Counted from the first letter of the stretch, positions 15,932 through 25,382 are shown. The stretch: 32,056 bases of DNA from Acidobacteriota bacterium (GCA_031296105.1 JARLGJ010000024.1:1-32056), one strand, 5' to 3'. Numbers and translations are program-made. Notes: generated from the letters alone by a model not told the origin.

Positions 15932-17302
15932 ATGCAGCCAGCCCTGCAACTCGCGCTGCTGTTAGCGATACTACTTCCGGCCAGCAAGATAGCCGCGTCC
16001 CTGTGTGCGCGCCTGGCTATTCCGCCCATTCTTGGAGAGTTGCTGGCCGGCGTTGTGCTGGGTCCGGGTGCGATCAACCTGCTCGGCCTGCACTTGTTCG
16101 AAGGCGGGCAGGCGACGAACTCACTGGTGCTTCTGTCGCAAATCGGCGCCATTCTGCTGATGTTCATGGCGGGGCTGGAAACGGATGTGGAGCGCATGAG
16201 AGAGGCAAGCTTCACAGCGTTTGTGGTTGCGCTCTCCGGCGTGGTGTGGCCTTTTGTCCTCGGCGCCGGCGTGGTGCATCTGCTGGGCCTGTCATGGAAG
16301 ACGTCGCTGTTCATTGGCGGAGCGTTGACGGCCACCAGCGTCTCGATCTCGGCCCGGACGCTGATGGATGCCGGCAAAATGTCTTCCCCCGAGGCGGCCG
16401 TGATTCTGGGCGCGGCGGTGATTGACGACGTGATGGGACTGTTCGTACTCGCGTTCCTGGCGGCCTCCAACGCATCCGCGCAGGTCGAACACTTTGGGGT
16501 TGCTCCGATGCTGACCGCGTGGCTGCAACACCGGGTGCCTCTGGCCGCCGCGCATCCTCTAACGGTGCAGATCGCTTTGATTGCGGCGTGCGTTGGCGCG
16601 TACTTTACGGCCGGCTACGCGGCGGCGGTGAAATGGATGAGTCCGATCATGCTGGGCTTGCGCAAGCTGGGCGCCGATGAAGCGGTGCCGTCATGCGTGC
16701 TCGGATTCATCTTTCTCTACGCGGTTGGCGCGGAGTGGCTGGGAAGCGTCGCCGGAATCACGGGCGCCTATCTTCTGGGCTTTGTCTTCGCAAACTCCGA
16801 TTTCAAGGCCGATATCGAGCGCAGTTTCTATGCCATGGGACACGGTCTGCTTGTTCCGTTATTCTTTCTCTCCATAGGATTGACGAGCGATTATCGCGCC
16901 CTGAGCGGGCACTGGGTTCTTCTCTCCGCCGTCATGGTGGTTGCCGTGGCGGGTAAGCTTGTAGGTTGCGGCTCAGCGGCGCTGGTCTGTGGAATGGACG
17001 CGGTGCAGAGCATCCGCGTGGGATGCGGAATGGTGTCGCGGGGCGAGGTAGGATTGATCGTGACCGCTATGGGTGCAAGCACGGGCATCTTTGGACGCTC
17101 TGAAGTAGCGGTGATGGTCGCCATGGTGCTGCTCACAACCATCCTCACGCCTCTCGCTTTGCGCGGTGCATTCCATCTGATTTCGCCGCGTGACATGGAC
17201 ATGGTGATCGCCTTACAGACAATGCCCGCGGAAAGTGAGATTGCTGGAAAAATCTCCGAGCCGGCACGCTCGCGGGCAAACACCGCCTCCGGGGGCGTGT
17301 GA
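15932..17302 (+). CDS. Cation/proton antiporter (CPA2 / Na+(K+)/H+ exchanger domain)
   Basis: A 456-residue membrane protein with about twelve to thirteen hydrophobic helices and the Na_H_Exchanger fold. Recognisable parts are the N-terminal LAIPPILGELLAGVVLGP, the LLMFMAGLETD segment (about 75-85), and the paired aspartates of the transport site in GAAVIDDVMGL (Asp165, Asp166), which usually signify electrogenic exchange. The RGEVGLIVTAMG motif lies in the C-terminal half. The KefB-type TrkA-N domain is absent, and the tail after the last helix is only about 40 residues. It probably exchanges Na+ or K+ for H+ in pH or osmotic control. The kinase-like gene follows directly (ATG 8 bp after the stop). 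Confidence 0.9.
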   Translation: MQPALQLALLLAILLPASKIAASLCARLAIPPILGELLAGVVLGPGAINLLGLHLFEGGQATNSLVLLSQIGAILLMFMAGLETDVERMREASFTAFVVALSGVVWPFVLGAGVVHLLGLSWKTSLFIGGALTATSVSISARTLMDAGKMSSPEAAVILGAAVIDDVMGLFVLAFLAASNASAQVEHFGVAPMLTAWLQHRVPLAAAHPLTVQIALIAACVGAYFTAGYAAAVKWMSPIMLGLRKLGADEAVPSCVLGFIFLYAVGAEWLGSVAGITGAYLLGFVFANSDFKADIERSFYAMGHGLLVPLFFLSIGLTSDYRALSGHWVLLSAVMVVAVAGKLVGCGSAALVCGMDAVQSIRVGCGMVSRGEVGLIVTAMGASTGIFGRSEVAVMVAMVLLTTILTPLALRGAFHLISPRDMDMVIALQTMPAESEIAGKISEPARSRANTASGGV

Positions 17303-17310
17303 GGAGTAAC

Positions 17311-18264
17311 ATGAAAACGCGATTTCAGCCGGGAGAGCAGTTAGATCATTTCCTCATCCATGAGGTGGTCTCCACCGGGGCCACCGCGGTCATTCTGCGT
17401 GCCACGGACCTTCGTACACAACGCACAGTTGGCATCAAGATCCCGCGCTTCGAAGTCGAGAGCGAACCGCTGCTGGCAGAGCGTTTTCACCGCGAGGAGG
17501 AGATCGGCAAAACGCTCCACCATCCCGGCATTATTAAGGTTTACCCGGAGACGGAACGCTCGCAGCTCTATCTGGTGACGGAGTGGTTCGAAGGCGCGCC
17601 GCTACGCGAGCTTCTGCAGAAAGGCCCGCTGGCGAAGGAACGGGCTGTGCGGATCGCAATTGGCGTGTGTAACATCCTCGGCTACCTTCACGACCACGGA
17701 ATAGTGCATCGCGATCTGACGCCGGACCACATTCTGGTTGGCGCGGAAGACGTCCTGCGTCTTACTGGATTCGGGGTTGCATCCATGAACGGTGCGCGCC
17801 GCATCACCTTCAGCAGCCTGTCGCAGATGATAGGTTTGACCACGTATCTCTCGCCGGAGGAACTCAGCGGCAAACGCGGCGATGCGCGGAGCGATCTCTA
17901 TGCCGTAGGCGTGATCCTTTACGAGATGCTGACCGCAAAGCTTCCGTTCCGGGAACTGAACCCGTACGAGGCGCGTCTCTACCCGGTTCCCCCGCGGGAG
18001 GCTGATCCGAGCATTACTCCCCAACTGCAAGAAGTGATTTTTCGCGCGTTGGAGCCCGAGCCTCGTCACCGCTATGGCACCGCGCATGAGCTTGCCAGGG
18101 GCCTCGCTCACCTAGATGAGGTAAAGATCGAAGAGCGTCCGGAACTGTTCGGAAGAGACACACTGAAAGAACGTCCGAAAGGAAAGCGCGCATTGCTGAT
18201 CGCGCTGGTCGCCCTGGTCCCAATCATCCTATTCATCTTGTTACTTGTCGTGGCGAGGAGCTAG
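17311..18264 (+). CDS. Membrane-anchored protein-kinase-fold protein, probable pseudokinase
   Basis: A 317-residue Hanks-type kinase fold with a single C-terminal transmembrane anchor (about 293-314) and the kinase domain in the cytosol. The ATP lysine (Lys43 in VGIKIP), the HRD triad (133-135), SPEE (181-184) and SDLYAVGVILYEML are present. Several key positions are altered: the glycine loop reads STGATAVILRA, HRDLKPxN is HRDLTPDH (Lys to Thr137, Asn to His140), and the DFG motif is GFG (Gly153 replaces the Mg-binding Asp). Catalysis is therefore doubtful. The ATG at 17311 follows a GAGGAG ribosome site; a GTG at 17299 lies within the antiporter end. Its proximity to the antiporter suggests it regulates transport by binding, not phosphorylation; this is inference. 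Confidence 0.88.
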   Translation: MKTRFQPGEQLDHFLIHEVVSTGATAVILRATDLRTQRTVGIKIPRFEVESEPLLAERFHREEEIGKTLHHPGIIKVYPETERSQLYLVTEWFEGAPLRELLQKGPLAKERAVRIAIGVCNILGYLHDHGIVHRDLTPDHILVGAEDVLRLTGFGVASMNGARRITFSSLSQMIGLTTYLSPEELSGKRGDARSDLYAVGVILYEMLTAKLPFRELNPYEARLYPVPPREADPSITPQLQEVIFRALEPEPRHRYGTAHELARGLAHLDEVKIEERPELFGRDTLKERPKGKRALLIALVALVPIILFILLLVVARS

Positions 18265-18381
18265 GAAGCCCCAACCCTCCATAAATGCGGTCGAACGCCT
18301 TTGCCCCAACGTCCGAAGAAGTGAAGGAAAAAGAAGGTGCAGAAACTCCTCCGGACAACTATGCCTTGACAGCGGAAGACA

Positions 18382-18410
18382 TTGTTAGAGACAGGATGAC
18401 ACAGTAAAAT
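18382..18410 (+). promoter_or_regulatory. Sigma-70-type promoter of the acyltransferase gene
   Basis: TTGTTA (18382-18387) and TAAAAT (18405-18410) are separated by exactly 17 bp. Transcription would start near 18417, leaving a leader of about 15 nt with AAAGGTG as ribosome site. A perfect TTGACA (18366-18371) also occurs just upstream but has no -10 partner at proper spacing. Confidence 0.5.
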
Positions 18411-18431
18411 CGGGACTAAAGGTGTAAGCTC

Positions 18432-19580
18432 TTGGGTTCTTCCGAAGAAATCAATCCTGCATATCAGTCCCATCGTTGGGACGCCATTGACGCCCTGCGT
18501 GGACTCAGCATTATTCTGGTCGTGCTGCACCATGTCAACCTGCACCTGCGCATGATTCACCTCGATTGGCAGGCGCAGATGCCGAAGGGCCTGGCGCGCG
18601 TCATCTTCTGGAACGGTGCCAACGGCGTTCTCATCTTCTTTGCCATTTCGGGATTCCTGATCACCACGATGGCCCGCCGGCGTTGGGGCGCGCTGGGACG
18701 TCCCAACCTGAAGCAGTTTTACCGGCTGCGCGCGGCGCGCATCCTGCCCTTGCTGGTGGCCTTGATGATCGCCCTGAGCGCGCTGCACCTGGCGGGCGCC
18801 AAGGGTTTCACCATTCACGCCAATCAATGTTCCCTGCCACGCGCGGTGCTGGCGGCGCTGACCTTCCATGTGAATTACCTGGAGGCTGCCGTGGGTTACC
18901 TGCCCGCGAATTGGGACGTGCTGTGGTCGCTGGCGGTGGAGGAAGTCTTTTACCTGTTCTTTCCGCTGCTGTGCCTTACGTTGCGCCGCGAGCGCTGGAT
19001 TGTGGCCGCCTTGTGCGTGTTCGTTGTGCTGGGGCCCATTCTGCGAGTGCATTACGGTGACGGACTGTGGGCCGAGTACGGCTACCTGTGCCGCATGGAC
19101 GCCATCTCGTTTGGCTGCCTGGCGGCCATTGCCGCGCCCAGGCTCTCCGGGCGGCCCGGCTTGGCACGCGCGATGGGAGTGGCGGGCGGCGTAATGATGT
19201 TCTTCATCCTCTTCGCCGTGCGCTTCTGGCGGCTCTACCCCATGCTGCCGAGGTTCTTCAACTGGTCGATTGACGATTCCCTGCTGCCGCTGGGCACGGC
19301 CCTGGCGCTGCTGGCCGCCAGCCAGAAGAACCTGCCCGGGCCGAAGGTTTTGGCGCCTCTGCGCTGGTTCGGGCGCAACAGCTACGAGGTCTATTTGACC
19401 CACATGTTCATTGCCACCTGGGGGATCGAACTTTACGCGGCCTCGGGACTCGGCCCACGCTGGTCGTGGGCGACGAACCTGGTAATGTTGCTGCTGGCGG
19501 GGCTGCTGGGAGCAGCCGTGGCGCACTGGTACAGCGAGCCGGTCAACCGCAGACTGCGCGGGACGTCCGTCCGGAACTGA
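18432..19580 (+). CDS. Acyltransferase family 3 membrane protein (OafA/NodX-like)
   Basis: A 382-residue polytopic acyltransferase with about ten hydrophobic helices. The opening RWDAIDALRGLSIILVVLHH contains the family Arg and the His pair, FFAISGFLI and FYRLRAARILP (the R-x10-R type region) follow, and DVLWSLAVEEVFYLFFP is the conserved core. Members acetylate or succinylate sugars of exopolysaccharide, O-antigen or peptidoglycan from the cytosolic acyl-CoA pool. The start is the TTG at 18432, because the conserved helix begins within 20 residues of it and the next ATG lies inside the domain. A promoter and ribosome site are visible just upstream. Neighbours do not reveal the substrate. Confidence 0.87.
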   Translation: MGSSEEINPAYQSHRWDAIDALRGLSIILVVLHHVNLHLRMIHLDWQAQMPKGLARVIFWNGANGVLIFFAISGFLITTMARRRWGALGRPNLKQFYRLRAARILPLLVALMIALSALHLAGAKGFTIHANQCSLPRAVLAALTFHVNYLEAAVGYLPANWDVLWSLAVEEVFYLFFPLLCLTLRRERWIVAALCVFVVLGPILRVHYGDGLWAEYGYLCRMDAISFGCLAAIAAPRLSGRPGLARAMGVAGGVMMFFILFAVRFWRLYPMLPRFFNWSIDDSLLPLGTALALLAASQKNLPGPKVLAPLRWFGRNSYEVYLTHMFIATWGIELYAASGLGPRWSWATNLVMLLLAGLLGAAVAHWYSEPVNRRLRGTSVRN

Positions 19581-19662
19581 CATTGGGAAAATAATGCCTC
19601 CGGAAGCGAAACCTGCTGCATCGTTTTGCCCTTTTGATTCATCTTTATAGCCATGAAGCACT

Positions 19663-19701
19663 GCTAGAATGGTGGCGTCCGGCATGGGTGGAGACCGGAC
19701 G
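19663..19701 (+). promoter_or_regulatory. Extended -10 box and leader hairpin upstream of ctaA
   Basis: TGCTAGAAT (extended -10, hexamer TAGAAT at 19665-19670) lies 52 bp before the ctaA ATG. It is followed by a perfect 7-bp hairpin CGTCCGG/CCGGACG (19676-19682 and 19695-19701) that would fall at the start of the transcript. The -35 region is weak. Confidence 0.35.
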
Positions 19702-19721
19702 TCCCGGAGCGATTCCGCAGC

Positions 19722-20683
19722 ATGAGCGCACACGGTTTGACCAGCACGCCTTATAACCGCGCACACCACAACTACACCGTGGTGGCCGCCTGCTTCGTCT
19801 TTCTACTGATTGTGGCCGGAGCCTTGGTGACCAGCAACGATGCCGGGCTGTCAGTGCCCGACTGGCCTACCTCGTTCGGCTCTCTCTACAAGATTCCGCC
19901 GCTCACCGGCGGCGTAAAGTTCGAGCACATTCACCGCATGATCGCTGAGTGGATCGGCCTGCTCACCATTGGCGTGGCCGTATGGACGCAGAAGGTGGAC
20001 CAGCGCCTCTGGATGCGTATCCTCGGCTGGGCCGCCTTGGGCACGGTGATCGCGCAGGGAATTCTCGGCGGGCTCACCGTGTTGTTCTACCTGCCTCCGG
20101 CCATCAGCACGGCGCACGCCACGCTGGCGCAAACATTTTTCTGCCTGATGGTCAGCATCGCCTTCTTCACCAGCCGCGGTTGGACCGAGCCGCCGCGGCC
20201 AGTGGTGCGTTTGGATGCCAGCCCGCGGCTAACCACTTTGAGCTTGTGGGCCGTGCTCTGCATCTGGCTGCAACTCATCATGGGCGCAGCCTTCCGTCAC
20301 TCCGGCATACGTCTGCTACCGCACATTCTGGGCGCGTGCGTGGTCTATACGGTGGTGAACTGGCTGGGGATCCTTACCTTGCGCCGCCATCGCTCGACGC
20401 CACAGTTGGCGCAGCCGGCGCGGGTTCTGCTGACGCTTGTCACCGTGCAAGTGCTGCTGGGACTGGCCAGCTACATTACGCGCGTCATCTGGAGCGTGGA
20501 CGCTCCGGCGCCGCTGGTGAGCATGGTGACGGCAACGGTCTCTCACGTGGCCTGCGGCGCTCTGGTGCTGGTGACCACGGTGATTCTCGCAATTCAGATC
20601 CATCGCCACGCGGATGCCTCGACCGCCGCGGCCACCGCTGACGCAGTTTCTTCCACTCCGGCCCACGCCGGACAGGTGCGTGC

Positions 20684-20687
<4 letters not shown>
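19722..20687 (+). CDS. ctaA: Heme A synthase (CtaA/COX15)
   Basis: A 321-residue membrane protein with eight helices in two four-helix halves. The heme-binding histidines are visible in both: EHIHRM (His69/His71) and STAHAT (His132) in the first half, LLPHILG (His201) and VSHVACG (His275) in the second. The early VTSNDAGLSVPDWPTSFG segment is the family signature. The enzyme oxidises the C8 methyl of heme O to the formyl of heme A for aa3-type cytochrome oxidase. The Cys pair found in the periplasmic loop of some CtaA proteins is absent. Its stop overlaps the ctaB start by 4 bp (ATGA). Confidence 0.95.
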
Positions 20688-21622
<935 letters not shown>

Positions 21623-21645
21623 TCCCTTTGGAGAAAGAGCGAAAC

Positions 21646-22677
21646 GTGACCACTACACCGCAAGTCGAAAGCGCCGCTTCTCTCGCCTCTGCGAGCGACG
21701 CGGCGGTGATTCACATCGCGAACCTACGACACCAGTACGGCGAGCGCGCGGCGCTGAACGGCGTCTCGTTTGACGTGCGGCGCGCGGAGATCTTCGGCCT
21801 GCTCGGACCCAACGGCAGCGGCAAAACAACGATGTTCCGCATCCTCTCCACCTTGATGCTGCCCACGTCGGGAGCCGCGGAAATATTGGGCCACGACGTG
21901 ACGCGCGATCCCGACGGCGTGCGGCGGCGCATTGGCGTGGTCTTTCAGTCGCGCAGCATTGACGTGAAACTTTCGGCCGAGGAGAACCTGTTTCACGTAG
22001 GACATCTATTCGGCATAACCGGCGCGCCGTTGAAGAAGCGCGTGGCGGAGATGCTGGAACGCGTCTCGCTGGCGGACCGCGCGAAGGATTTAGCGGAAAG
22101 TTTCTCCGGCGGCATGCAGCGGCGACTGGAACTGGCCAAGGGCTTGCTGCATCATCCGCAAGTGCTGTTGCTGGATGAGCCGACGACGGGACTCGATCCC
22201 GGAGCGCGAAGAGATCTATGGCAGTATCTGGCGCTGCTGCGCGATCAGGAGGGCGTGACGATCCTGGTGACAACGCACCTGATGGAAGAGGCCGAGAAGT
22301 GCGACCGCCTGGCGATACTAAGCCACGGCAACCTGGTTGGACTGGGCACGCCGTCGGAGTTGCGAAGCGAAATCGGCGGCGACGTGATTTTGCTGGATGC
22401 GCGCGAGCCCCAACAGTTGGCTGCGGCGATTCATCAGCGCTTTCAGATTGACGCCACGGTGCTCGACGATGGACGCGTGCGCATGGAGCGCGCGGGCGGG
22501 CATCGCTTTGTGCCCGACCTGGTGGAGGCCTTCCCTGGCGAGATCGACTCTGTGAGCGTAAGCAAGCCGACGTTGGAAGACGTCTTCATCCGGCGCACGG
22601 GACACCGCTTTTGGAACGAGGACGCGGCGGGCGTGGAGCAGCGCGCATCCGCATCGGCGAAAAAGAAGAAGCACTGA
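21646..22677 (+). CDS. ABC transporter ATP-binding protein (DrrA-like)
   Basis: A 343-residue ATPase with Walker A GPNGSGKT, Q-loop VVFQSRSID, signature SGGMQRR, Walker B VLLLDEPT, D-loop GLDP and H-loop THLMEEAEKCDR. After the ATPase core is a C-terminal domain of about 100 residues of the DrrA type, then a basic tail AKKKKH. The GTG at 21646 is preferred over a TTG at 21628 because GGAGAAAG precedes the GTG and nothing suitable precedes the TTG. The permease gene starts 12 bp after its stop. Together they form an ABC-2 exporter embedded between ctaB and the DUF420 gene. The substrate is unknown; the position suggests a role in oxidase or heme maturation. Confidence 0.92.
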   Translation: MTTTPQVESAASLASASDAAVIHIANLRHQYGERAALNGVSFDVRRAEIFGLLGPNGSGKTTMFRILSTLMLPTSGAAEILGHDVTRDPDGVRRRIGVVFQSRSIDVKLSAEENLFHVGHLFGITGAPLKKRVAEMLERVSLADRAKDLAESFSGGMQRRLELAKGLLHHPQVLLLDEPTTGLDPGARRDLWQYLALLRDQEGVTILVTTHLMEEAEKCDRLAILSHGNLVGLGTPSELRSEIGGDVILLDAREPQQLAAAIHQRFQIDATVLDDGRVRMERAGGHRFVPDLVEAFPGEIDSVSVSKPTLEDVFIRRTGHRFWNEDAAGVEQRASASAKKKKH

Positions 22678-22689
22678 ACGGAGCGCATC

Positions 22690-23508
22690 TTGGCAACGAC
22701 TACGGCCGCTTACAATCCGGATAAAACATCTTTCAGCCTGATGCCCGCGCTCTCTCTGTGGCGGCGCGAGGTGGTGCGCTTCTATCGCAACATGAGCCGC
22801 GTGGTCGGCGTGGTGGCTTCGCCGCTGCTGTTCTGGATCGTGATTGGCGCGGGCTTCGGCAACAACTTCCATAACGCGGCCACCGGCACGCGGCAGAACT
22901 ACCTGGACTTTTTCTTTCCCGGCGCGCTGATGATGATTGTGCTGTTCACTTCGGTGTTCGCCATGATGTCGTTGATCGAAGACCGCAACGAGGGATTTCT
23001 GCTGACGGTGCTGGTGGCACCGGTGCACCGCTCGGTGATTGTGCTGGGCAAGGTCTTGGGCGGCACTACGCTGGCCACCTTGCAGGGAGTATTGTTCCTG
23101 GTGATCGCGCCATTTCTCGGCGTGCACTTTGGTCCCTTGCAGTTTGTGCTGGTGGTGGTGGACATCTTCCTCTGCTCGTTTGCGCTAACCTCTCTGGGCT
23201 TCATGATCGCCTGGCCAATGGATTCGACCTCGGGCTTTCATGCCATCATTAATTTGTTTTTGATTCCCATGTGGCTGCTGTCGGGATCGCTGTTTCCGGT
23301 GGCCTCGGCCTCGCCGTGGATGGCCTTCCTGATGCGCATCAATCCCATGACCTACGGGACCGATGCACTGCGCGGACTGCTGTTCCCGGCCTCGGCGCCG
23401 GAGTTCTCGCTGACGCACAGCTTTGCGATTCTGACCGTGATCGCGTTAGTGCTGTTTGTGATGGCCTTTGTAGTGGCCAACCGCCGCAGCACCAAAGCCG
23501 CGGCGTAA
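22690..23508 (+). CDS. ABC-2 type permease
   Basis: A 272-residue membrane protein with six hydrophobic helices and the ABC2_membrane layout: cytosolic start LWRREVVRFYRN, a first helix VVGVVASPLLFWIVIGAGFG, then FFFPGALMMIVLFTSVFAMMS with the downstream EDRNEGFLLTVLVAPVHRS coupling region, and a late NPMTYGTDALRG amphipathic segment before the last helix. The start is TTG at 22690, supported by a GGAG six bases upstream; the first in-frame ATG lies 17 codons later, before the coupling segment. It pairs with the preceding ATPase. It could act as a homodimer with two ATPases. Confidence 0.9.
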   Translation: MATTTAAYNPDKTSFSLMPALSLWRREVVRFYRNMSRVVGVVASPLLFWIVIGAGFGNNFHNAATGTRQNYLDFFFPGALMMIVLFTSVFAMMSLIEDRNEGFLLTVLVAPVHRSVIVLGKVLGGTTLATLQGVLFLVIAPFLGVHFGPLQFVLVVVDIFLCSFALTSLGFMIAWPMDSTSGFHAIINLFLIPMWLLSGSLFPVASASPWMAFLMRINPMTYGTDALRGLLFPASAPEFSLTHSFAILTVIALVLFVMAFVVANRRSTKAAA

Positions 23509-23539
23509 CATCTGCTTTCTTTATGACAGGGGTTCTTCC

Positions 23540-23971
23540 ATGCAGGCTCAAACGCTCTCTTACTTTCCGGCCATCAACGCCTCTTTGAACGCCGCTTCCG
23601 CCGTGCTGCTGGTCAACGGATACCGCCTCATAAAGCAGCGCAACCGGGACGCGCACCGCTACTCGATGATCGCGGCCTTCTGCACCTCCACGGTGTTTCT
23701 GGTCTGCTATCTCTACTACCACGCGCACCACGGCGTGCTGCACTTTGCGGGACAGGGATGGCGGCGGCCGGTGTACTTCACGCTGCTGACCAGCCACACC
23801 ATCCTGGCGGTGGTGATTGTGCCCTTGATTCTGATCACCATGTACCGCGGATTAAAGGGACAGTTCAAACAGCATGTGCGCTGGGCGCCATTGACCTACT
23901 GGTTGTGGCTGTATGTGTCAGTGACGGGCGTGGTCATCTACTACCTGCTCTACCACCTATGGCGCGGCTGA
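23540..23971 (+). CDS. DUF420 membrane protein (YozB/CtaM-like oxidase assembly factor)
   Basis: A 143-residue protein with four helices and conserved histidines: HRYSMIAAF in the first loop, YYHAHHG (about 60-66) and TSHTILA (about 89-95), which resemble heme- or copper-binding positions, then RWAPLTYWLWLYVSVTGVV. The layout fits DUF420; family members YozB/CtaM are tied to aa3 oxidase function in Firmicutes. Here it follows ctaA-ctaB and the exporter, in agreement with that role. It is 31 bp after the permease, and a strong palindrome follows it. Confidence 0.85.
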   Translation: MQAQTLSYFPAINASLNAASAVLLVNGYRLIKQRNRDAHRYSMIAAFCTSTVFLVCYLYYHAHHGVLHFAGQGWRRPVYFTLLTSHTILAVVIVPLILITMYRGLKGQFKQHVRWAPLTYWLWLYVSVTGVVIYYLLYHLWRG

Positions 23972-24005
23972 ACATCAAAAGCGACGTCGCACCTGCTCAA
24001 TGATT

Positions 24006-24045
24006 CCCACCCTGTCGTCCCAACAGCGCGGACGACAAGGATGGG
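24006..24045. repeat. REP-like palindrome, probable bidirectional terminator
   Basis: Arms 24006-24020 and 24030-24045 pair over 14 bp with one bulged A and one C-A mismatch (core TGTCGTCC/GGACGACA, loop CAACAGCGC). It lies between two convergent genes, where a bidirectional terminator is expected, although there is no T-run. Read on the minus strand its outer parts (GGTTGCCCCATCC and GGGTGGG) resemble the palindrome at 31690-31726 next to the transposase gene. Confidence 0.6.
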
Positions 24046-24050
24046 GCAAC

Positions 24051-25382
24051 CTATCTCTTCCTATGGCCCACATCAAGCGTAGAGAGCACTTCCCTGGCCG
24101 CGCGCTCGCCGCTGCCGATGGCTCCGTGCACCGTGGCGTGGTGTCCGTCGGAGGCCGTGGCCTCTCCGGCAAAAAAGAGTTTGTTGCCGAGCGGCGCGGC
24201 CAGCACCTTCTGCGCGCCTTCGCCATCCACGCCTACATAACTGTACGATCCTCGGGAAAACGGATCGTTCTGCCAGTCGTGGGTGTGCCAACTCAAAAGC
24301 TCGGCGGCAATGCGGCGTCGCTCCAGAGGAAACAGAGCGGCCAGCGAATCCAGCGCACGTTCCAGCACGTACTCCGCGGGGCGTCCGCTCAAGCGTTCTC
24401 CGCGACGCGAAGCGGCCCATCCGGTGAGCACGGCCCCGGCGTTCTGCGGCGTCCACCAGGTAGGGAACCATTCTTCATGTGAGTGCAGGATGCCAAGGTT
24501 GCGCACGCCGCGCTCGATCTGCTCCCACCAGCAGGAGCGGAAGACCAGGCTGATGCGGATGGCCTGCCCCATAAACAGCAGCCCTAGAGGCCCGGCTTTC
24601 TCCGTTAAAGGAGGATCGAAGTGTACCGCGCCCGCGGCATTGAGCGGCGCCTGCATGACGCCGAGGGGTAGCGTCACCACCGCGGCCTTGGCCTCATAGA
24701 TCGCATCGCCCTCGGGCGTAGCGGCTTCCACCTGGACTCGGCCCTCGCCACCCCAGCGCACGGCGGAGACAGTGTTTTCCAGCCTAAGCGAGACCTTATC
24801 GGCCGAAGTGTCTCGCTGTATGGCGTCCAGCAGAACCTTGTAGCCGTGCATGAAGCGGAAGCTGCGATGACCGGAGATCATGTCTTCGGCGCGCAGGCCA
24901 CGGCGCAGCGAGTGTATGCTGATTTTTTCGGCAATGGCGCCGTGAAAGCCTTCCACATACTCCAGACTCCACAAGCGGCTTTCATCTTCCAGAGGATAGA
25001 AGTCGTCAAGGTAGCTGGCGAAGGAGCGGTCGGGTGGCGCGGCGGGAATGGCGTCGAGCACGGCGCGGATGCGGGCAAAGAATCCGGGATGCGGTTCGAG
25101 GCCGCGGCTGTCCTGCACCCACTGCATGCCGTTGGCCTCGCGCACGTCCAGCCCGGCGGTGATGATGGTGCGGAAGATCTCCGAAGGGCGGCCGTGGATA
25201 AACTCCGCGCCGAGTTCAATGGGCTGCCCCTGGGAATCAGGGACGGTGTGAATGCGCCCGCCAAGGCGATTGCGCGCTTCCAGCAGTAGAACACTTCTTC
25301 CGGAGTGTGCTAGGGCACGGGCGGCGGTTAACCCCGCCGCTCCAGCACCAATCACGATGACGTCGGCCGACTCACGAATCAT
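24051..25382 (-). CDS. FAD-dependent amine oxidase
   Basis: A 443-residue flavin monoamine/polyamine oxidase-family protein. The dinucleotide-binding N-terminus reads DVIVIGAGAAGLTAARAL (GAGAAG at 12-17), followed by LLEARNRLGGRIHT and ELGAEFIHG. The C-terminal FAD motif is LFFAGEATASDGHHATVHGAIGSG. No signal peptide is seen, so it is probably cytosolic. The start ATG at 25382 is chosen because the FAD motif follows directly; an ATG at 25406 adds eight unconserved residues. It lies 49 bp after the FadR-type regulator gene on the same strand and may be cotranscribed. The amine substrate is unknown; carotenoid or protoporphyrinogen oxidase-like activities are less likely given the HG and EATASDGHHATVHG forms. 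Confidence 0.88.
   Translation of the reverse strand: MIRESADVIVIGAGAAGLTAARALAHSGRSVLLLEARNRLGGRIHTVPDSQGQPIELGAEFIHGRPSEIFRTIITAGLDVREANGMQWVQDSRGLEPHPGFFARIRAVLDAIPAAPPDRSFASYLDDFYPLEDESRLWSLEYVEGFHGAIAEKISIHSLRRGLRAEDMISGHRSFRFMHGYKVLLDAIQRDTSADKVSLRLENTVSAVRWGGEGRVQVEAATPEGDAIYEAKAAVVTLPLGVMQAPLNAAGAVHFDPPLTEKAGPLGLLFMGQAIRISLVFRSCWWEQIERGVRNLGILHSHEEWFPTWWTPQNAGAVLTGWAASRRGERLSGRPAEYVLERALDSLAALFPLERRRIAAELLSWHTHDWQNDPFSRGSYSYVGVDGEGAQKVLAAPLGNKLFFAGEATASDGHHATVHGAIGSGERAAREVLSTLDVGHRKR

Noticed and set aside
18261..19769. A 502-codon minus-strand frame opposite the acyltransferase
   Set aside because: The translation is rich in Gln, His and Arg without any motif, and the plus strand encodes a clear membrane acyltransferase.
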